A stretch of DNA of 64,000 bases from Aurantiacibacter sp. MUD61 (GCF_027912455.1 NZ_CP115446.1:829501-893500); one strand, 5' to 3'; positions 46,176-55,902 are shown, numbered from the stretch's first letter. The notes: generated by a model not told the origin, from the sequence alone. Numbers and translations: made by a program.

Positions 46176-47132
46176 TCAGGGCGCGTAGACCAGCCGCGCC
46201 AGCAGCGTGCGCTGGAAGGCGGAGAAATTATCGTCTGAAATCAGCCACAGTTCGGCTGCATCACCGGGCAGCGGACGCACCGCAAGCCCTTCATAATTCT
46301 CGCGCGGCACAATGCCTTCGAGGCTGGCCAGCAATTGCGGCCTCCAGATTGCATCGGGAACGGGGGCCTCGCCCACCACCAGAAGGCTTTCAAAAGTGGG
46401 AAGCGGTAGCGGAGAAAAGCGGCGCATTAGCACCAGGACCCGGCCATCCGGCAGTTGAGAGGCATCGGTGGGGCGGTAATCCGCGACTGGCCATTCGACC
46501 GGGAATGCCGCCATCTCAGCCCCGTCCACCGGATCACCGGCAAAAATATAGCCGCGATTGCGCCCTTCTCCGAAAGCGACGAATTGCCCGTCCGCGAGCC
46601 GAACCATGGCTTCCAGCCCGGCATTGGCCGGCAGATTGAGCTCATCCCCGAGCAATCGCACCTGCTCTGCCGAATCATTGCCGCAAAAGCGATGAATCGC
46701 ATGAGTTGCTTCGTAAGAGAGCCAGTAGGCAGAGCCATCGGGAGCAGGTGTTGCCGCCTCAATATCGAAGAGCGCAAGGCCGAAGCCATCGCCTGGAATG
46801 ACCTGAGCCGTATGCATGCCCTTCGGCCCGTTCTCTCCCATGGTGAAAGTGAAGCGCCAGTTGCGATCCGAAAAGGCGCGCAGCTGACCGCTCGGCATGG
46901 CGATTAGCGCAGAGAAACCGCCGAATCCGGCGCCCGATCCTTCAATTTCCCAAACGTGGGTCGCGGTAAGCGGCGCATCTTCCGAAGATTCGGCAATGTC
47001 GACGGCAGTCACCGTGAACTTATCGGAGGGACGCAGCGATACAGGACTGCGCCACCAGCTGAGCGCCAACAACAGCACGCCGATTACAATGAGCAGGACA
47101 AGCCTTTTGCGGCGACGGATCGAGGAAAGCAC
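46176..47132 (-). CDS. Esterase-like activity of phytase family protein
   Basis: A 318-residue protein with an N-terminal membrane anchor or uncleaved signal (basic RRRKRLVL, then LIVIGVLLLALSWW) and a beta-propeller-like periplasmic domain. Landmarks are GFGGFSALIAMPSGQL, FSDRNWRF, NAGLEAMVRLADGQFVAFGEG, NYEGLAVRP and LWLISDDNF, as in the phytase-like esterase family. The substrate is unknown. It lies 11 bases downstream of the M23 peptidase gene on the same strand, so the two are probably one unit. Confidence 0.8.
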   Translation of the reverse strand: MLSSIRRRKRLVLLIVIGVLLLALSWWRSPVSLRPSDKFTVTAVDIAESSEDAPLTATHVWEIEGSGAGFGGFSALIAMPSGQLRAFSDRNWRFTFTMGENGPKGMHTAQVIPGDGFGLALFDIEAATPAPDGSAYWLSYEATHAIHRFCGNDSAEQVRLLGDELNLPANAGLEAMVRLADGQFVAFGEGRNRGYIFAGDPVDGAEMAAFPVEWPVADYRPTDASQLPDGRVLVLMRRFSPLPLPTFESLLVVGEAPVPDAIWRPQLLASLEGIVPRENYEGLAVRPLPGDAAELWLISDDNFSAFQRTLLARLVYAP

Positions 47133-47143
47133 CTGCCGCCTGG

Positions 47144-48079
47144 TTATGGCATGGGGCCGACAAACAACAGCGGATCAAGCCGCGCCAGATGCCATTTGAT
47201 GCTCCAGTGCAGATGCGGACCCGTCGCGCGCCCGGTCGCACCGATCAGGCCGAGCCGATCACCCTGTTGCACCCGCTGCCCCTCGGTCACGAAGATCTGC
47301 GAGCTGTGCAGGAACGCGCTGTTCAGGCCCGCGCCGTGATCGATGATGATCAGGTGGCCTTCAAGGCTGAACGGGTCATCCGCCGCCAGCGTCACCACGC
47401 CATCGGCAGGAGCGACGAAGGGCACGCCTGCACCGGGCGCGATATCCAGGCCGGAGTGATAGCTGCCCGGCTCACCGCGATAGATGCGCTGCGAGCCGAA
47501 ACGGCCGGAAATGCGCCCGGTGACCGGCCAGATGAAATCCTGCTTCCAGCCGTCCGATGGGGAATTGGCGGTGCGTGCATCCCAGATCGCATCGAGCTCG
47601 GGCTGGCGGCGGCGCATGAACGCTTCGCTCGCTCCGCCCGGTCGCCGTGCGACATTGACGTGTTCGATATTCCAGTCGCGCGGGGAGACGGTGATCGGGC
47701 TGCGCACTTCACGGCCGCTTTCAAGTGTCGCTACCAATTCGGTCGTGGACTCAGCGTCGCGGTCGAAAGCTGCGAAGAATCGCCCCTCATCGTCAAGTGA
47801 CAATTCCTGTTCGCCCAGGCGCGCAGATGCGGTGCCGCCGGGAGCTTGCCCGCGGATCCAGCCGCCCTGCGTCAGCTCACCGTTAAAGAGGAACGTCGAC
47901 GGCCCGGTTCGGGTAGGCGTGGGGGCAGGAGAAGGTGCAGGAATGGGCGCTGGCGTAGCGGTTGCGACAGATTGCACCGTTTCGGTGTTATCCGGTGTCG
48001 CCTCCACTGAAGGAACGGCGGCGCAACCGGCAATCAGCGCAACAATTGCGGGAGCTGCAAAACAGGCCTTGCCCATCAC
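47144..48079 (-). CDS. M23 (LytM) peptidase lipoprotein
   Basis: A 311-residue lipoprotein predicted to be a periplasmic peptidoglycan endopeptidase. The lipobox LIAGC puts the acylated Cys at residue 19. A Pro/Ala-rich linker follows, then a beta-rich region and the C-terminal LytM domain. Zinc ligands are seen in YHSGLDIA (HxxxD) and PHLHW (HxH), together with GHLIIIDHGAGLNSAFLH, so the site looks intact. The start overlaps the stop of the DUF2093 gene as ATGA; a second ATG lies three bases on. Confidence 0.9.
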   Translation of the reverse strand: MMGKACFAAPAIVALIAGCAAVPSVEATPDNTETVQSVATATPAPIPAPSPAPTPTRTGPSTFLFNGELTQGGWIRGQAPGGTASARLGEQELSLDDEGRFFAAFDRDAESTTELVATLESGREVRSPITVSPRDWNIEHVNVARRPGGASEAFMRRRQPELDAIWDARTANSPSDGWKQDFIWPVTGRISGRFGSQRIYRGEPGSYHSGLDIAPGAGVPFVAPADGVVTLAADDPFSLEGHLIIIDHGAGLNSAFLHSSQIFVTEGQRVQQGDRLGLIGATGRATGPHLHWSIKWHLARLDPLLFVGPMP

Positions 48080-48279
48080 GCCTCGTCCATCGCCCGCTGC
48101 GTCGCCAGTTCGGGGCTCGAATAGGCTTCCTGCCGATCAACGCTCCAATAGCGCAGTTCTTCGAGGGGGACCGGGGTTCCGCTCACAGCGCAGGGCACGA
48201 AATGTCCCGGCTTGATCACACGGAAGCCGTTTGGCCCGTAAAGCAGAGTGGCGGCGTTTTCTGACGAGTTCATTAGCAT
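48076..48279 (-). CDS. DUF2093 family protein
   Basis: A 67-residue protein of the DUF2093 type: ATLLYGPNGFRVIKPGHFVPCAVSG, then IPLEELRYWSVDRQEAY-like text (here PVPLEELRYWSVDRQEAY). The function is unknown; the family is restricted to alphaproteobacteria as far as I recall and has a Cys in a short beta-rich fold. It overlaps the M23 gene by four bases. A start at 48273 (MNSSEN) is an alternative. Confidence 0.85.
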   Translation of the reverse strand: MLMNSSENAATLLYGPNGFRVIKPGHFVPCAVSGTPVPLEELRYWSVDRQEAYSSPELATQRAMDEA

Positions 48280-48339
48280 TTCCCCTATTTAGGGGCAGCT
48301 TGGCGACAAAGCAATTTGCACGCCACAGGACCGAAAGGC

Positions 48340-49800
48340 CTAGAACAGCTCTGTCTGGCCGCTATCTGCGTCTCTCGGCTTCGCCTTGGCTGCCTTGCGC
48401 GGCTTTCGCGGAGAGTCGCCCGGTACTGCCCTGATTTCTCCATCGGAGAATCGAATGCCGAGCACTGGCTCGTTTCCAGCTACCGCCGCGGTCGTGACCG
48501 CCTTGCCATCCCCGTCAAGCACCATGGCATAGCCGCGCGCCAAGGGTTTTTCGGGATGCAATTGCTCGGCGAGGCGGGCCAGCGCACCGAGTTGCTGGCG
48601 GCGCTCCGAAATTGGCCGGGTGACAAGCGCTGGCACCAACCGTGCCGACGTGAGCCGCTGCGATGCATCGCGCAAGGCGCCGCGCAAAATGCCCGGTGAA
48701 AGGCGGGCTTCGGCCAGCCGCTCGCGCCCCTTGGCCGCGCGATCGACCAATCCCTGTCGCAATCGCGCACCGAGATCGTCGAGCCGCTGCGCGTGGGGCT
48801 GCAACAATTGCTCCGCGCCCGGCAGGCGCTGCACGCGCGCCTCCAGCCGTTCACGGCCCAGATCGAGCGGGCGCCGCACCACTTTGCGCTGGCGCAGCGC
48901 GAGGTCATCCAGCGTCGCCTCCAGCTCGCGCTTCACCGGCACGGCGATTTCCGCCGCTGCAGTCGGCGTGGGCGCGCGCTTGTCGGCGGCGAAATCGCAA
49001 AGCGTCGTATCGGTCTCGTGACCGACGGCGCTGATGACGGGGATCGGCGATTCGGCGACAGCGCGCACCACCGGCTCTTCGTTGAAGGCCCACAGATCCT
49101 CTATCGAGCCTCCACCGCGCGCGACAATCAGCAAATCGGGCCTTGGCACCGCACCGCCCGGCTCCAGCGCACCGAACCCACGCACCGCAGCCGCAACCTG
49201 CTCTGCCGCACCCTGCCCCTGCACCAGCACCGGCCACACCAGCACATGGGTGGGGAAGCGTTCTTCGAGGCGGTGGAGGATATCGCGGATGACCGCGCCG
49301 GTGGGTGACGTCACGACGCCAATCACCTTAGGTGCGAAGGGCAGGCGGCGGACATTGCCGAAGAGACCCTCCGCCTCGAATTTCTTGCGGTTCTTTTCCA
49401 GCAGGGCGAGCAGCGCGCCCTCGCCCGCGATCTCCATCCGATCGACCACGATCTGGTATTTGGAGCGCCCCGGATAAGTAGTCAGCTTGCCGCTCGCGAC
49501 CACCTCAATGCCGTCTTCCGGCTGGAAAGGCAGCCGCCCGGCGTTGCCGCGCCACATCACCGCATCGAGCACCGCGCCCTCATCCTTCAGCGCCATGTAG
49601 ACATGGCCCGATGCCGCCCGCTTCACGCCCGAAAGCTCTCCGCGCAGCCGCACGAAGCCGAAACGATCCTCGACTGTGCGCTTCAGTGCCTGCGAAATTG
49701 CGGTAATCGATAGCGGCGCGGCATTGTCGCCATCGCGACCCTTCGCTACCAGACCGCCATCGCCCGAAGCATCATCGCCATATGGAGTATCGTCAGCCAT
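48340..49800 (-). CDS. xseA: Exodeoxyribonuclease VII large subunit
   Basis: Catalytic subunit of ExoVII, which degrades single-stranded DNA together with XseB. The 486-residue product has an N-terminal OB fold ([27 protein letters not shown]), the [20 protein letters not shown] segment, the catalytic region [19 protein letters not shown] and [29 protein letters not shown], a long Arg/Leu-rich coiled coil, and LARGYAMV near the end. ATG 49800 (MADDTPYG) has AAGG six bases upstream and is preferred to the frame start at 49911, which would lie deep inside purD. The start codon overlaps the divergent purD start. Confidence 0.95.
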   Translation of the reverse strand: MADDTPYGDDASGDGGLVAKGRDGDNAAPLSITAISQALKRTVEDRFGFVRLRGELSGVKRAASGHVYMALKDEGAVLDAVMWRGNAGRLPFQPEDGIEVVASGKLTTYPGRSKYQIVVDRMEIAGEGALLALLEKNRKKFEAEGLFGNVRRLPFAPKVIGVVTSPTGAVIRDILHRLEERFPTHVLVWPVLVQGQGAAEQVAAAVRGFGALEPGGAVPRPDLLIVARGGGSIEDLWAFNEEPVVRAVAESPIPVISAVGHETDTTLCDFAADKRAPTPTAAAEIAVPVKRELEATLDDLALRQRKVVRRPLDLGRERLEARVQRLPGAEQLLQPHAQRLDDLGARLRQGLVDRAAKGRERLAEARLSPGILRGALRDASQRLTSARLVPALVTRPISERRQQLGALARLAEQLHPEKPLARGYAMVLDGDGKAVTTAAVAGNEPVLGIRFSDGEIRAVPGDSPRKPRKAAKAKPRDADSGQTELF

Positions 49801-51079
49801 GAATATCCTTGTCCTGGGTTCGGGCGGGCGCGAACATGCCCTGTGCTGGAAGCTGGCGCAATCCGCAGCCGTGGCCGAGCAGGGCGGAACGCTATACGTA
49901 TCCCCGGGCAATCCGGGAATGGCCGAATGCGCGGAGCTGGTGAGCCTGGATGCGGGCGATCATGACGCAGTGATCGGCTTTGCCAAAGAGCACGACATCG
50001 GGCTTGTCGTAATCGGCCCCGAGGCGCCGCTTGTCGATGGGCTGGCGGACAGTTTGTCGGCAGCCGGCATCCCGACCTTCGGACCGGGCAAGGAAGCGGC
50101 CCAACTTGAAGGCTCCAAGGCCTTCACCAAGGAAATGTGCGACCGTGCGGGCATCCCGACAGCTGGCTATGTGCGTTGCACCTCGCTGGAACAGGCGCGC
50201 CAGGCGCTCAGCACGTTCGCACCGCCCTACGTGCTCAAAGCCGATGGGCTGGCTGCGGGCAAAGGCGTGGTCATCGCTGACAGCATCGACCATGCCGAAG
50301 AGGCGCTTGAGGACATGTTCGGCGGAAAATTCGGTGCCGCGGGCGCTGAAGTCGTGATCGAGGAATTCATGGCAGGCGAGGAAGCCAGCTTCTTTGCCAT
50401 CACCGATGGTGAAACTGTCGTCCCTTTCGGCACCGCGCAGGATCACAAGCGCGTGGGCGATGGCGATACCGGCCCCAACACCGGCGGCATGGGTGCCTAC
50501 AGTCCGGCCCGCGTGCTGACCGATGGACTGGTCGCCGAAACGCTCGAGCGCATCATTTTCCCCACCGTGCGGCAGATGCGCAAAGACGGTCATCCCTATC
50601 AGGGCGTTCTCTATGCAGGCCTCATGCTGACCGATGAGGGCGTGAAGCTGGTCGAATACAACGCCCGCTTCGGGGATCCTGAATGCCAGGTGCTGATGAT
50701 GCGGCTGCAGAGCGATCTCGCCGAATACATGCTCGCCTGCGCCAAGGGGACCCTCGGCGAGATGCCGGAGCCGGAATTCAGCGACGACACAGCCATGACC
50801 GTGGTGATGTGCGCAAAGGGCTATCCCGGCACGCCAGAGAAAGGCGGAGCGATCCATCTCGGCCATGCCGAAGCCACCGGAGCAAAGGTCTTTCACGCGG
50901 GCACGAAGCTCGATGGCGACCAGCTCGTCGCGAATGGCGGTCGGGTGCTGAATGTCACCGCGCTGGGCAATGACACGAAAGCCGCTCGTGATGCCGCCTA
51001 CGCGGCGGTTTCAGCCGTTGAGTTTCCGAGTGGTTTTTACCGCAGCGATATCGGCTGGCGGGAGCTGGAGCGAGAGTAG
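49799..51079 (+). CDS. purD: Phosphoribosylamine--glycine ligase
   Basis: GAR synthetase, the second step of purine synthesis: phosphoribosylamine + glycine + ATP to GAR. The 426-residue ATP-grasp protein opens [19 protein letters not shown] and contains [52 protein letters not shown] and [11 protein letters not shown], all characteristic. The frame is open upstream to 49676, but the MNILVLG start is the family start. The ATG shares two bases with the divergent xseA ATG (CATG), so its promoter and ribosome site lie within xseA. Confidence 0.97.
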   Translation: MNILVLGSGGREHALCWKLAQSAAVAEQGGTLYVSPGNPGMAECAELVSLDAGDHDAVIGFAKEHDIGLVVIGPEAPLVDGLADSLSAAGIPTFGPGKEAAQLEGSKAFTKEMCDRAGIPTAGYVRCTSLEQARQALSTFAPPYVLKADGLAAGKGVVIADSIDHAEEALEDMFGGKFGAAGAEVVIEEFMAGEEASFFAITDGETVVPFGTAQDHKRVGDGDTGPNTGGMGAYSPARVLTDGLVAETLERIIFPTVRQMRKDGHPYQGVLYAGLMLTDEGVKLVEYNARFGDPECQVLMMRLQSDLAEYMLACAKGTLGEMPEPEFSDDTAMTVVMCAKGYPGTPEKGGAIHLGHAEATGAKVFHAGTKLDGDQLVANGGRVLNVTALGNDTKAARDAAYAAVSAVEFPSGFYRSDIGWRELERE

Positions 51080-51091
51080 GGAGCGCCTGAG

Positions 51092-52012
51092 CTATCCTGA
51101 GCCGGGACTCTCGCCAAAAGCGTCGGCAAATTCCCGGAGCAGCCAGATGCGGAAAGCGCGCACCTTCTCGGAGTTGCGCCTGACTTCGGGGTAAATCAGC
51201 CGATATTGCGCATCGGGTTTCAGCACACGGCTGCCCACCTGAATGAGTGCGCCGTTCTCGATCTCTGCATGGAAGAGTTCCGGCGACAATAGAGCGACGC
51301 CGTTCCCGCTCGCCGCCGCCGCTGCATCAAGCACTTGTGAATCGAATTGCAGGCCTCGCTTCGTACCGGTCGCGGCCTTGTCTTTCCGATCATCGCAGCG
51401 CGCTGCATCCCACAAATCCCACCAGCTGCTACCGGGCGAAATCCGGTCATCGTCTGGCAGGGCCGGATCGTCGCCAGCGAATTGAGGATTTGCCGCGATG
51501 AAATCCGGCGTCGCGAACGCCGCAATCTCGTGCTGCATCAACGGGTGCTGTTCCAGACCTTTGGGCACGCTATGGGAGAGGCGGATAGCCACATCGCACT
51601 CGCCTGCTTCAAGATCGACAAAACTGTTGCTGACTTCCAGGCGCAGAGCGATCTGCGGGTTGGCGAGTTGAAACTTGCCCAGACGGGGCGCCAGGACTTT
51701 TGCTGCAAAGGACTGGAAGCACGCGATCGACAGGACCGCGTCGTCATTGCCGCCCAGATCGTCAAAAGCGTTTTGCATAACCGTAAAGGCGTGCGCGATC
51801 TGCGGCGCGAGTGCTTCGCCAGCTGCGGTCAACTCCATGGTCCGCCCCTCTCGGACAAACAATGGCATGCCGACCCGCTGTTCCAGATTCTTGATCTGGT
51901 AGCTTACAGCCGCCTGCGTGAGGCCGAGCTCCTCCCCGGCGCGGGTAAAATTCTTGTGCCGGGCTGCGGCTTCAAACCCCCGGATAGCCGAGAGTGGAGG
52001 CAGGTTTCGCAT
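51092..52012 (-). CDS. LysR-type transcriptional regulator (GcvA-like)
   Basis: A 306-residue DNA-binding regulator. The N-terminal winged helix-turn-helix (LPPLSAIRGFEAAARHKNF, then LTQAAVSYQIKNLEQRVGMPLF) is of the GcvA/AmpR branch; a substrate-binding domain with VDLEAGECDVAIRLS follows. ATG 52012 (MRNLPPLSAI) is preferred to 52048. An inverted repeat at 52020-52038 sits immediately upstream, between this gene and a divergent 29-residue peptide gene, the usual LysR arrangement for autoregulation and target control. The ligand is unknown. Confidence 0.9.
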   Translation of the reverse strand: MRNLPPLSAIRGFEAAARHKNFTRAGEELGLTQAAVSYQIKNLEQRVGMPLFVREGRTMELTAAGEALAPQIAHAFTVMQNAFDDLGGNDDAVLSIACFQSFAAKVLAPRLGKFQLANPQIALRLEVSNSFVDLEAGECDVAIRLSHSVPKGLEQHPLMQHEIAAFATPDFIAANPQFAGDDPALPDDDRISPGSSWWDLWDAARCDDRKDKAATGTKRGLQFDSQVLDAAAAASGNGVALLSPELFHAEIENGALIQVGSRVLKPDAQYRLIYPEVRRNSEKVRAFRIWLLREFADAFGESPGSG

Positions 52013-52019
52013 GGTTGTA

Positions 52020-52038
52020 CCATAAGCCAGACTTATGG
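52020..52038. promoter_or_regulatory. Inverted repeat, likely LysR operator
   Basis: CCATAAG-N5-CTTATGG is a perfect 7-bp inverted repeat 8 bases upstream of the regulator ATG. It lies between the divergent regulator and small-peptide genes. Confidence 0.65.
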
Positions 52039-52112
52039 CTTTCGCCAAGTTTTGATTGGTATTGTGAGCCGATCGCTTTCATATCGCTCCTGTCAGCACA
52101 AAGGAGACTGAT

Positions 52113-52202
52113 ATGACTGATCCAAAGCAATCACTCGCCGTGGCGCGCCTTGTGGTGTTGGCATTGCCGCTGGTCCTGCTGATCGGATCGGTCTCGAGCT
52201 AA
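52113..52202 (+). CDS. 29-residue single-TM small protein
   Basis: ATG 52113 to TAA 52202 encodes MTDPKQSLAVARLVVLAL followed by more Leu/Val/Ile and GSVSS: a polar start, one hydrophobic segment of about 17 residues and a short polar tail. AAGGAG lies six bases upstream of ATG, an excellent ribosome site. It is divergent from the LysR gene across the operator-like repeat, so it is a candidate target. No family recognised. It is too short for routine gene callers. Confidence 0.55.
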   Translation: MTDPKQSLAVARLVVLALPLVLLIGSVSS

Positions 52203-52248
52203 GGTCTGAGCCAACACTCGAGATCCAATCCGCCAGTAGCGCGCGAGA

Positions 52249-52554
52249 TTACTCGCCCTCGTTGACCGCATCCCCTACGGCATTGCCAGCATCTTCTGCG
52301 GCATCGCCGACCTGACCGGCTGCATCGCCAACATCGTTGGCCGCATCGGCAATGGCGTTGTCACGTGCGATTTCGGCATCGCTCATCTGCGTGAAAACCA
52401 CGAATGCGCCGATGGCGATTACGGCAATGAGCAGCAGAAAGCCCCAGCGAAAACCGCCGCTGCTGTTGTTGCCGTTGTTGTCGGTCACCACCGTGTGCGT
52501 GGTGTGGGTGTTGCCGGTTTCGTCCGTCGTTTTCGTAATACGTTCTTCGGTCAT
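52249..52554 (-). CDS. Single-TM protein with Ala/Asp-rich tail
   Basis: A 101-residue protein with a Thr/Asn/His-rich cytoplasmic N-terminus (HTTHTVVTDNNGNNSS), one membrane segment (GFLLLIAVIAIGAFVVF), and a repetitive Ala/Asp/Gly tail (DAANDVGDAAGQVGDAAEDAG) likely to form an amphipathic helix. It would be a bitopic inner-membrane protein; the role is unknown. It converges on the 29-residue gene. Confidence 0.7.
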   Translation of the reverse strand: MTEERITKTTDETGNTHTTHTVVTDNNGNNSSGGFRWGFLLLIAVIAIGAFVVFTQMSDAEIARDNAIADAANDVGDAAGQVGDAAEDAGNAVGDAVNEGE

Positions 52555-52646
52555 GAGCTTCCTTCCCCATGCAAGTTGATCCGAGCCGAAACGCGGGCTT
52601 GAGGGAATTGGTTCCTGACCTCGAGTTACGTAAAGACGTGAGCAGT

Positions 52647-53645
52647 CTAGCCCAGCTTCTCCGCCATCAGCGCTTTCATATCGACTTCCGGACGCGGGCC
52701 GTAGTGGCTGATCACTTCGGCGGCAGCCACAGCGCCGCGCTTCAGGCAGGCATCGATCGGTTCGCCCTTGGCGTGGCCTGAGAGGAAGCCTGCGGCGAAC
52801 TGGTCGCCCGCGCCGGTTGTATCGACGACCTTGTTGATCGGCTCTGCCGCTGTTTCAAAGCGCTCTCCATTCGCAACGCAGATCGCGCCCTTGGCGCTGC
52901 GGGTGGCGACGAGGACGGGCACCATATCCTGCACGGCGGCGATACCGGCGTCGAAGTCTTCCTCGCCTGTCAGCGTGGCGAGTTCATGCTCGTTGACGAA
53001 AAGGATATCGATCACGCCATCATCGATCATCTGGCGGAAATCATCGCCGTGGCGGTCGATCACGAAGCTTTCGCTGGCGGTGAAGGCGACCTTGCGGCCC
53101 GCAGCCTTGGCCACATCGATGGCGCGGCGCATGGCCTTGCGCGGCTCTTCCGGATCCCAGAGATAGCCTTCGAGATAGAGGATCGCGCCGCTGGCGATCA
53201 GCTCTTCGTCGAGCGCCTCTGCTGGCAGCGACTGGCCCGCACCAAGGAAGGTGTTCATCGTGCGCTCGCCATCGGGAGTCACGAAAATCAGGCAGCGGCC
53301 GGTCGGAGGGGAGCCTTTCGGGAGCGGCGGCGTGTCGAAATCGATGCCGGTCGCGCGCATGTCATGGGTGAAGACTTCGCCCAGCTGATCGTCACACACC
53401 TGGCCAACGAAGGCGCACTGCAGGCCGAGCATGCTGGCACCTGCCAAGGTGTTCGCTGCCGAACCGCCCGATACTTCGCGCGCCTGGCCCATCGCGGCAT
53501 AGAGCGAAGTTGCCCCATCGGCGTCGATCAGCGTCATGCCGCCGCGATTGAGGCCCAGCTCCTCAATCAATTCATCGCTGCACGATGCGATCACGTCCAC
53601 CACGGCATTGCCGATGGCGATAACGTCGTAACGGGGTTCGGTCAT
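52647..53645 (-). CDS. PfkB-family sugar kinase, adenosine kinase type
   Basis: A 332-residue ribokinase-fold enzyme. Landmarks are AIGNAVVDVIA at the N-terminus, GGSAANTLAGASMLG, FVNEHELATLTGEE in the second half, and the PfkB signature DTTGAGDQFAAGFLSG with the catalytic Asp. The overall form is that of alphaproteobacterial adenosine kinases (adenosine + ATP to AMP), but the substrate cannot be fixed from sequence alone. It is a single gene; the 92-bp downstream gap shows nothing clear. Confidence 0.88.
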   Translation of the reverse strand: MTEPRYDVIAIGNAVVDVIASCSDELIEELGLNRGGMTLIDADGATSLYAAMGQAREVSGGSAANTLAGASMLGLQCAFVGQVCDDQLGEVFTHDMRATGIDFDTPPLPKGSPPTGRCLIFVTPDGERTMNTFLGAGQSLPAEALDEELIASGAILYLEGYLWDPEEPRKAMRRAIDVAKAAGRKVAFTASESFVIDRHGDDFRQMIDDGVIDILFVNEHELATLTGEEDFDAGIAAVQDMVPVLVATRSAKGAICVANGERFETAAEPINKVVDTTGAGDQFAAGFLSGHAKGEPIDACLKRGAVAAAEVISHYGPRPEVDMKALMAEKLG

Positions 53646-53737
53646 GAAAACTCCTGATGCGGTAATAATCGATTATTTGGCGGGTTTCGCCGCGTCGGCG
53701 TTGACTTGGCGGAAGGGCCGCGCAATCGCAACCCAAG

Positions 53738-54445
53738 ATGACACGGCTCGGAAAATCTTTGGCGCTTGGCTTCGGGCAGCTGTTCGATGGCGCGGTGCTG
53801 CGCATCCTCTTGAAAAGCCTTGCCGTGACGCTGGTGATCTTCGTGATTGTTGCTTTTGCCGGCTGGAATCTTCTCGACTGGGCGCTGCTGAGCGGCGGGC
53901 TGGAGGATGACAGTTTTGCAGGAGCAGGCACGCTGAGAGGAGCGCTGTCACTCGTTCTCGCCATAATCGGCCTGTGGCTTGTGTGGCGACTGGTGGCGAT
54001 GACTGTCGTGCAATTCTTCGCCGATGAAGTCGTACTGGCGGTCGAACGCAAACATTACCCCGAAGAAGCCAGCATGGCGCGCGAGCTCAGCTTTGCCGAG
54101 CAGGGGCGCAATGCCGCCCGCTCTGCCCTGCGCGCGCTGGTGTTCAATCTGATCGCGCTTCCGATCGCGCTATTGCTGCTGGTCACCGGCGTGGGGACAT
54201 TCGTTGTCTTCTGGTTCGTCAACGCGCTGCTGCTGGGCCGCGAATTGCAAGACATGGTCTGGCTGAGGCATCAGCAGGCACAAGCCGAGAGCCCGCCGGT
54301 CGGCAGAGGCGAGCGCTTCCTCCTGGGTGGAGCAATCGCGGGACTGCTGGCCGTGCCATTCGCCAATCTGCTTGCGCCTGTTTTGGGCGCAGCAAGCGCC
54401 ACCCACCTTATTCACCGCAACCGCCGTTTGCAGAAAGCCCCCTGA
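53738..54445 (+). CDS. EI24 domain (CysZ-like) membrane protein
   Basis: A 235-residue integral membrane protein with hydrophobic segments near residues 25-45, 65-85, 135-160 and 190-215, of the EI24/CysZ type. CysZ moves sulfate in enterobacteria; here the substrate is unknown. ATG 53738 (MTRLGKSLALGFGQ) fits the family start. A lipoprotein gene begins four bases after the stop, so the pair is an operon. Confidence 0.82.
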   Translation: MTRLGKSLALGFGQLFDGAVLRILLKSLAVTLVIFVIVAFAGWNLLDWALLSGGLEDDSFAGAGTLRGALSLVLAIIGLWLVWRLVAMTVVQFFADEVVLAVERKHYPEEASMARELSFAEQGRNAARSALRALVFNLIALPIALLLLVTGVGTFVVFWFVNALLLGRELQDMVWLRHQQAQAESPPVGRGERFLLGGAIAGLLAVPFANLLAPVLGAASATHLIHRNRRLQKAP

Positions 54446-54449
54446 CACC

Positions 54450-54878
54450 ATGCGCTTTTTCGCATCCCTTGCACTGCTTGCCCTGCTTTCCGCCTGCGCC
54501 ACGACGACGCAGGATATGCCACCGCCGCCACCGCGCCCGGTGGACGAGACGACGCAGGTCCCGCCATCGACCCTGCCACCACCGCGCCCTATCGGTGACC
54601 TGCCCGCGCCGCGCATCATGGAGGGCCCCGGCCTTGGCGGGATCATCCGCGAGCCCGCAGCGGTCCTGACGCGCCGCTTCGGCGAGCCGCGCCTCGATGT
54701 GCGTGAAGGCGACATGCGCAAGCTGCAGTTCTCAAGCCAGGCCTGTGTGCTCGACGTATTTCTCTATCCGCTGGCGCCCGGCGCAGAACCCGTCGCCACA
54801 TGGGTAGAAGCGCGCCGCGCGTCCGATGGCGCAGCGGTGGACCGCTTGGCCTGTATTCAGGCGCTTTCAGCACGCTGA
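54450..54878 (+). CDS. Small Pro-rich lipoprotein of unknown function
   Basis: A 142-residue precursor with signal MRFFASLALLALLSAC, where Cys16 is the lipidation site. A Pro-rich linker follows (PPPPPRPVDE ... LPPPRPIGD), then a compact domain with VLTRRFGEPRLDVREGDMRKLQF, CVLDVFLYPL and a C-terminal Cys in ACIQAL. The two mature Cys could form a disulfide. It follows the EI24 gene after four bases. I know of no function. Confidence 0.75.
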   Translation: MRFFASLALLALLSACATTTQDMPPPPPRPVDETTQVPPSTLPPPRPIGDLPAPRIMEGPGLGGIIREPAAVLTRRFGEPRLDVREGDMRKLQFSSQACVLDVFLYPLAPGAEPVATWVEARRASDGAAVDRLACIQALSAR

Positions 54879-54960
54879 AAGGCTTCGCAGAAGGTTTGGT
54901 AACCCGAATTTAAGCCTGTTCTGCCAATCAATCGTCTAAACAAGGGGATTGTTGCAGACC

Positions 54961-55902
54961 ATGAGCATGCATTTCGCAAATATCGCTGAGCAGGCCGCCG
55001 CAGATGGTGGCATTTCGAATGAGGAAATCCTCGAAATGCGTCGCGCGGGTTGGGCCGATGGCAAGATGAGCCGCGCAGAGGCCCAGGCAATCTTTGCCGC
55101 GCAGCACGCGACTACCAATCCGTCACCCCAATGGAGCGATTTTTTCGTCGAAGCCATCCAGCAATATGTGCTCGAGGGGAGCGAACCGCGCGGGTATGCC
55201 AGCGAGGACGAGGCGCAGTGGCTGATCGCGCAGGTCAAGGCAGATGGCCGCGTCTGCTCGATGACCGAACTCGAATTGCTCACCCGCATCATCGAAAAGG
55301 CGCAAAACGTGCCCGATGCACTCAAGGCCTTCGTCCTCGAAGTGCTTGAGGATGAGGTGATGAACGGCACCGGGCCCACGCGCGATGGCGGGGAGCTATC
55401 GGAGACGCATGTCAGCGAAGCCGAATGCTCACTCATTCGCCGGGTCATTTTCGGTTCTGCCGGAGATCGTCCCGCCGCTGTAAGCCGCAGCGAAGCCGAA
55501 ATGCTTTTCCGCATCAAGGACGCCACCGAACACTCCGCCAATGCGCCCGAATTCAAGCGCCTGTTCGTGCAAGGCGTGGGCAACTACCTCATGGGCTTCT
55601 CCGCCCCATCAGGCCAAATCAGCCGAGAACGCCAGATGGAACTGGACGCTTTCGTCGCCGACAACAAAGCGAGCGTCGGTGGATTCATGGGCAAGATGGC
55701 GATGGCATCGCCGAATGTATTCGGGGTCATATTCGGCAAGCGCGATGCTGGCGCGAGCCGCGAGGAACAGGTGTCCGAGCATGCCGAAATAACGGGTACG
55801 GAAAAGGACTGGCTAGACGCGCAGATCGAGCTGAATGGCAAGATCGACGCATACGACCAGGCGTTGCTCGATTTTCTCGCAGAAGAAAGCGACCGGCGCT
55901 GA
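54961..55902 (+). CDS. Conserved helical protein of unknown function (TerB-like in character)
   Basis: A 313-residue predominantly helical soluble protein with no signal peptide. Three similar segments (AAADGGISNEEILEMRRA, VKADGRVCSMTELELLTRI, and SEAECSLIRRVIF / SRSEAEMLF) have the acidic D-G-x-x-S/T-x-x-E pattern of TerB- or EF-hand-like helical repeats. The function is unknown. ATG 54961 is chosen, with AAGGGG about 13 bases upstream. It converges on the SUF operon with ten bases between stops; a small CTGAGG/CCTCAG hairpin spans both stops. Confidence 0.65.
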   Translation: MSMHFANIAEQAAADGGISNEEILEMRRAGWADGKMSRAEAQAIFAAQHATTNPSPQWSDFFVEAIQQYVLEGSEPRGYASEDEAQWLIAQVKADGRVCSMTELELLTRIIEKAQNVPDALKAFVLEVLEDEVMNGTGPTRDGGELSETHVSEAECSLIRRVIFGSAGDRPAAVSRSEAEMLFRIKDATEHSANAPEFKRLFVQGVGNYLMGFSAPSGQISRERQMELDAFVADNKASVGGFMGKMAMASPNVFGVIFGKRDAGASREEQVSEHAEITGTEKDWLDAQIELNGKIDAYDQALLDFLAEESDRR

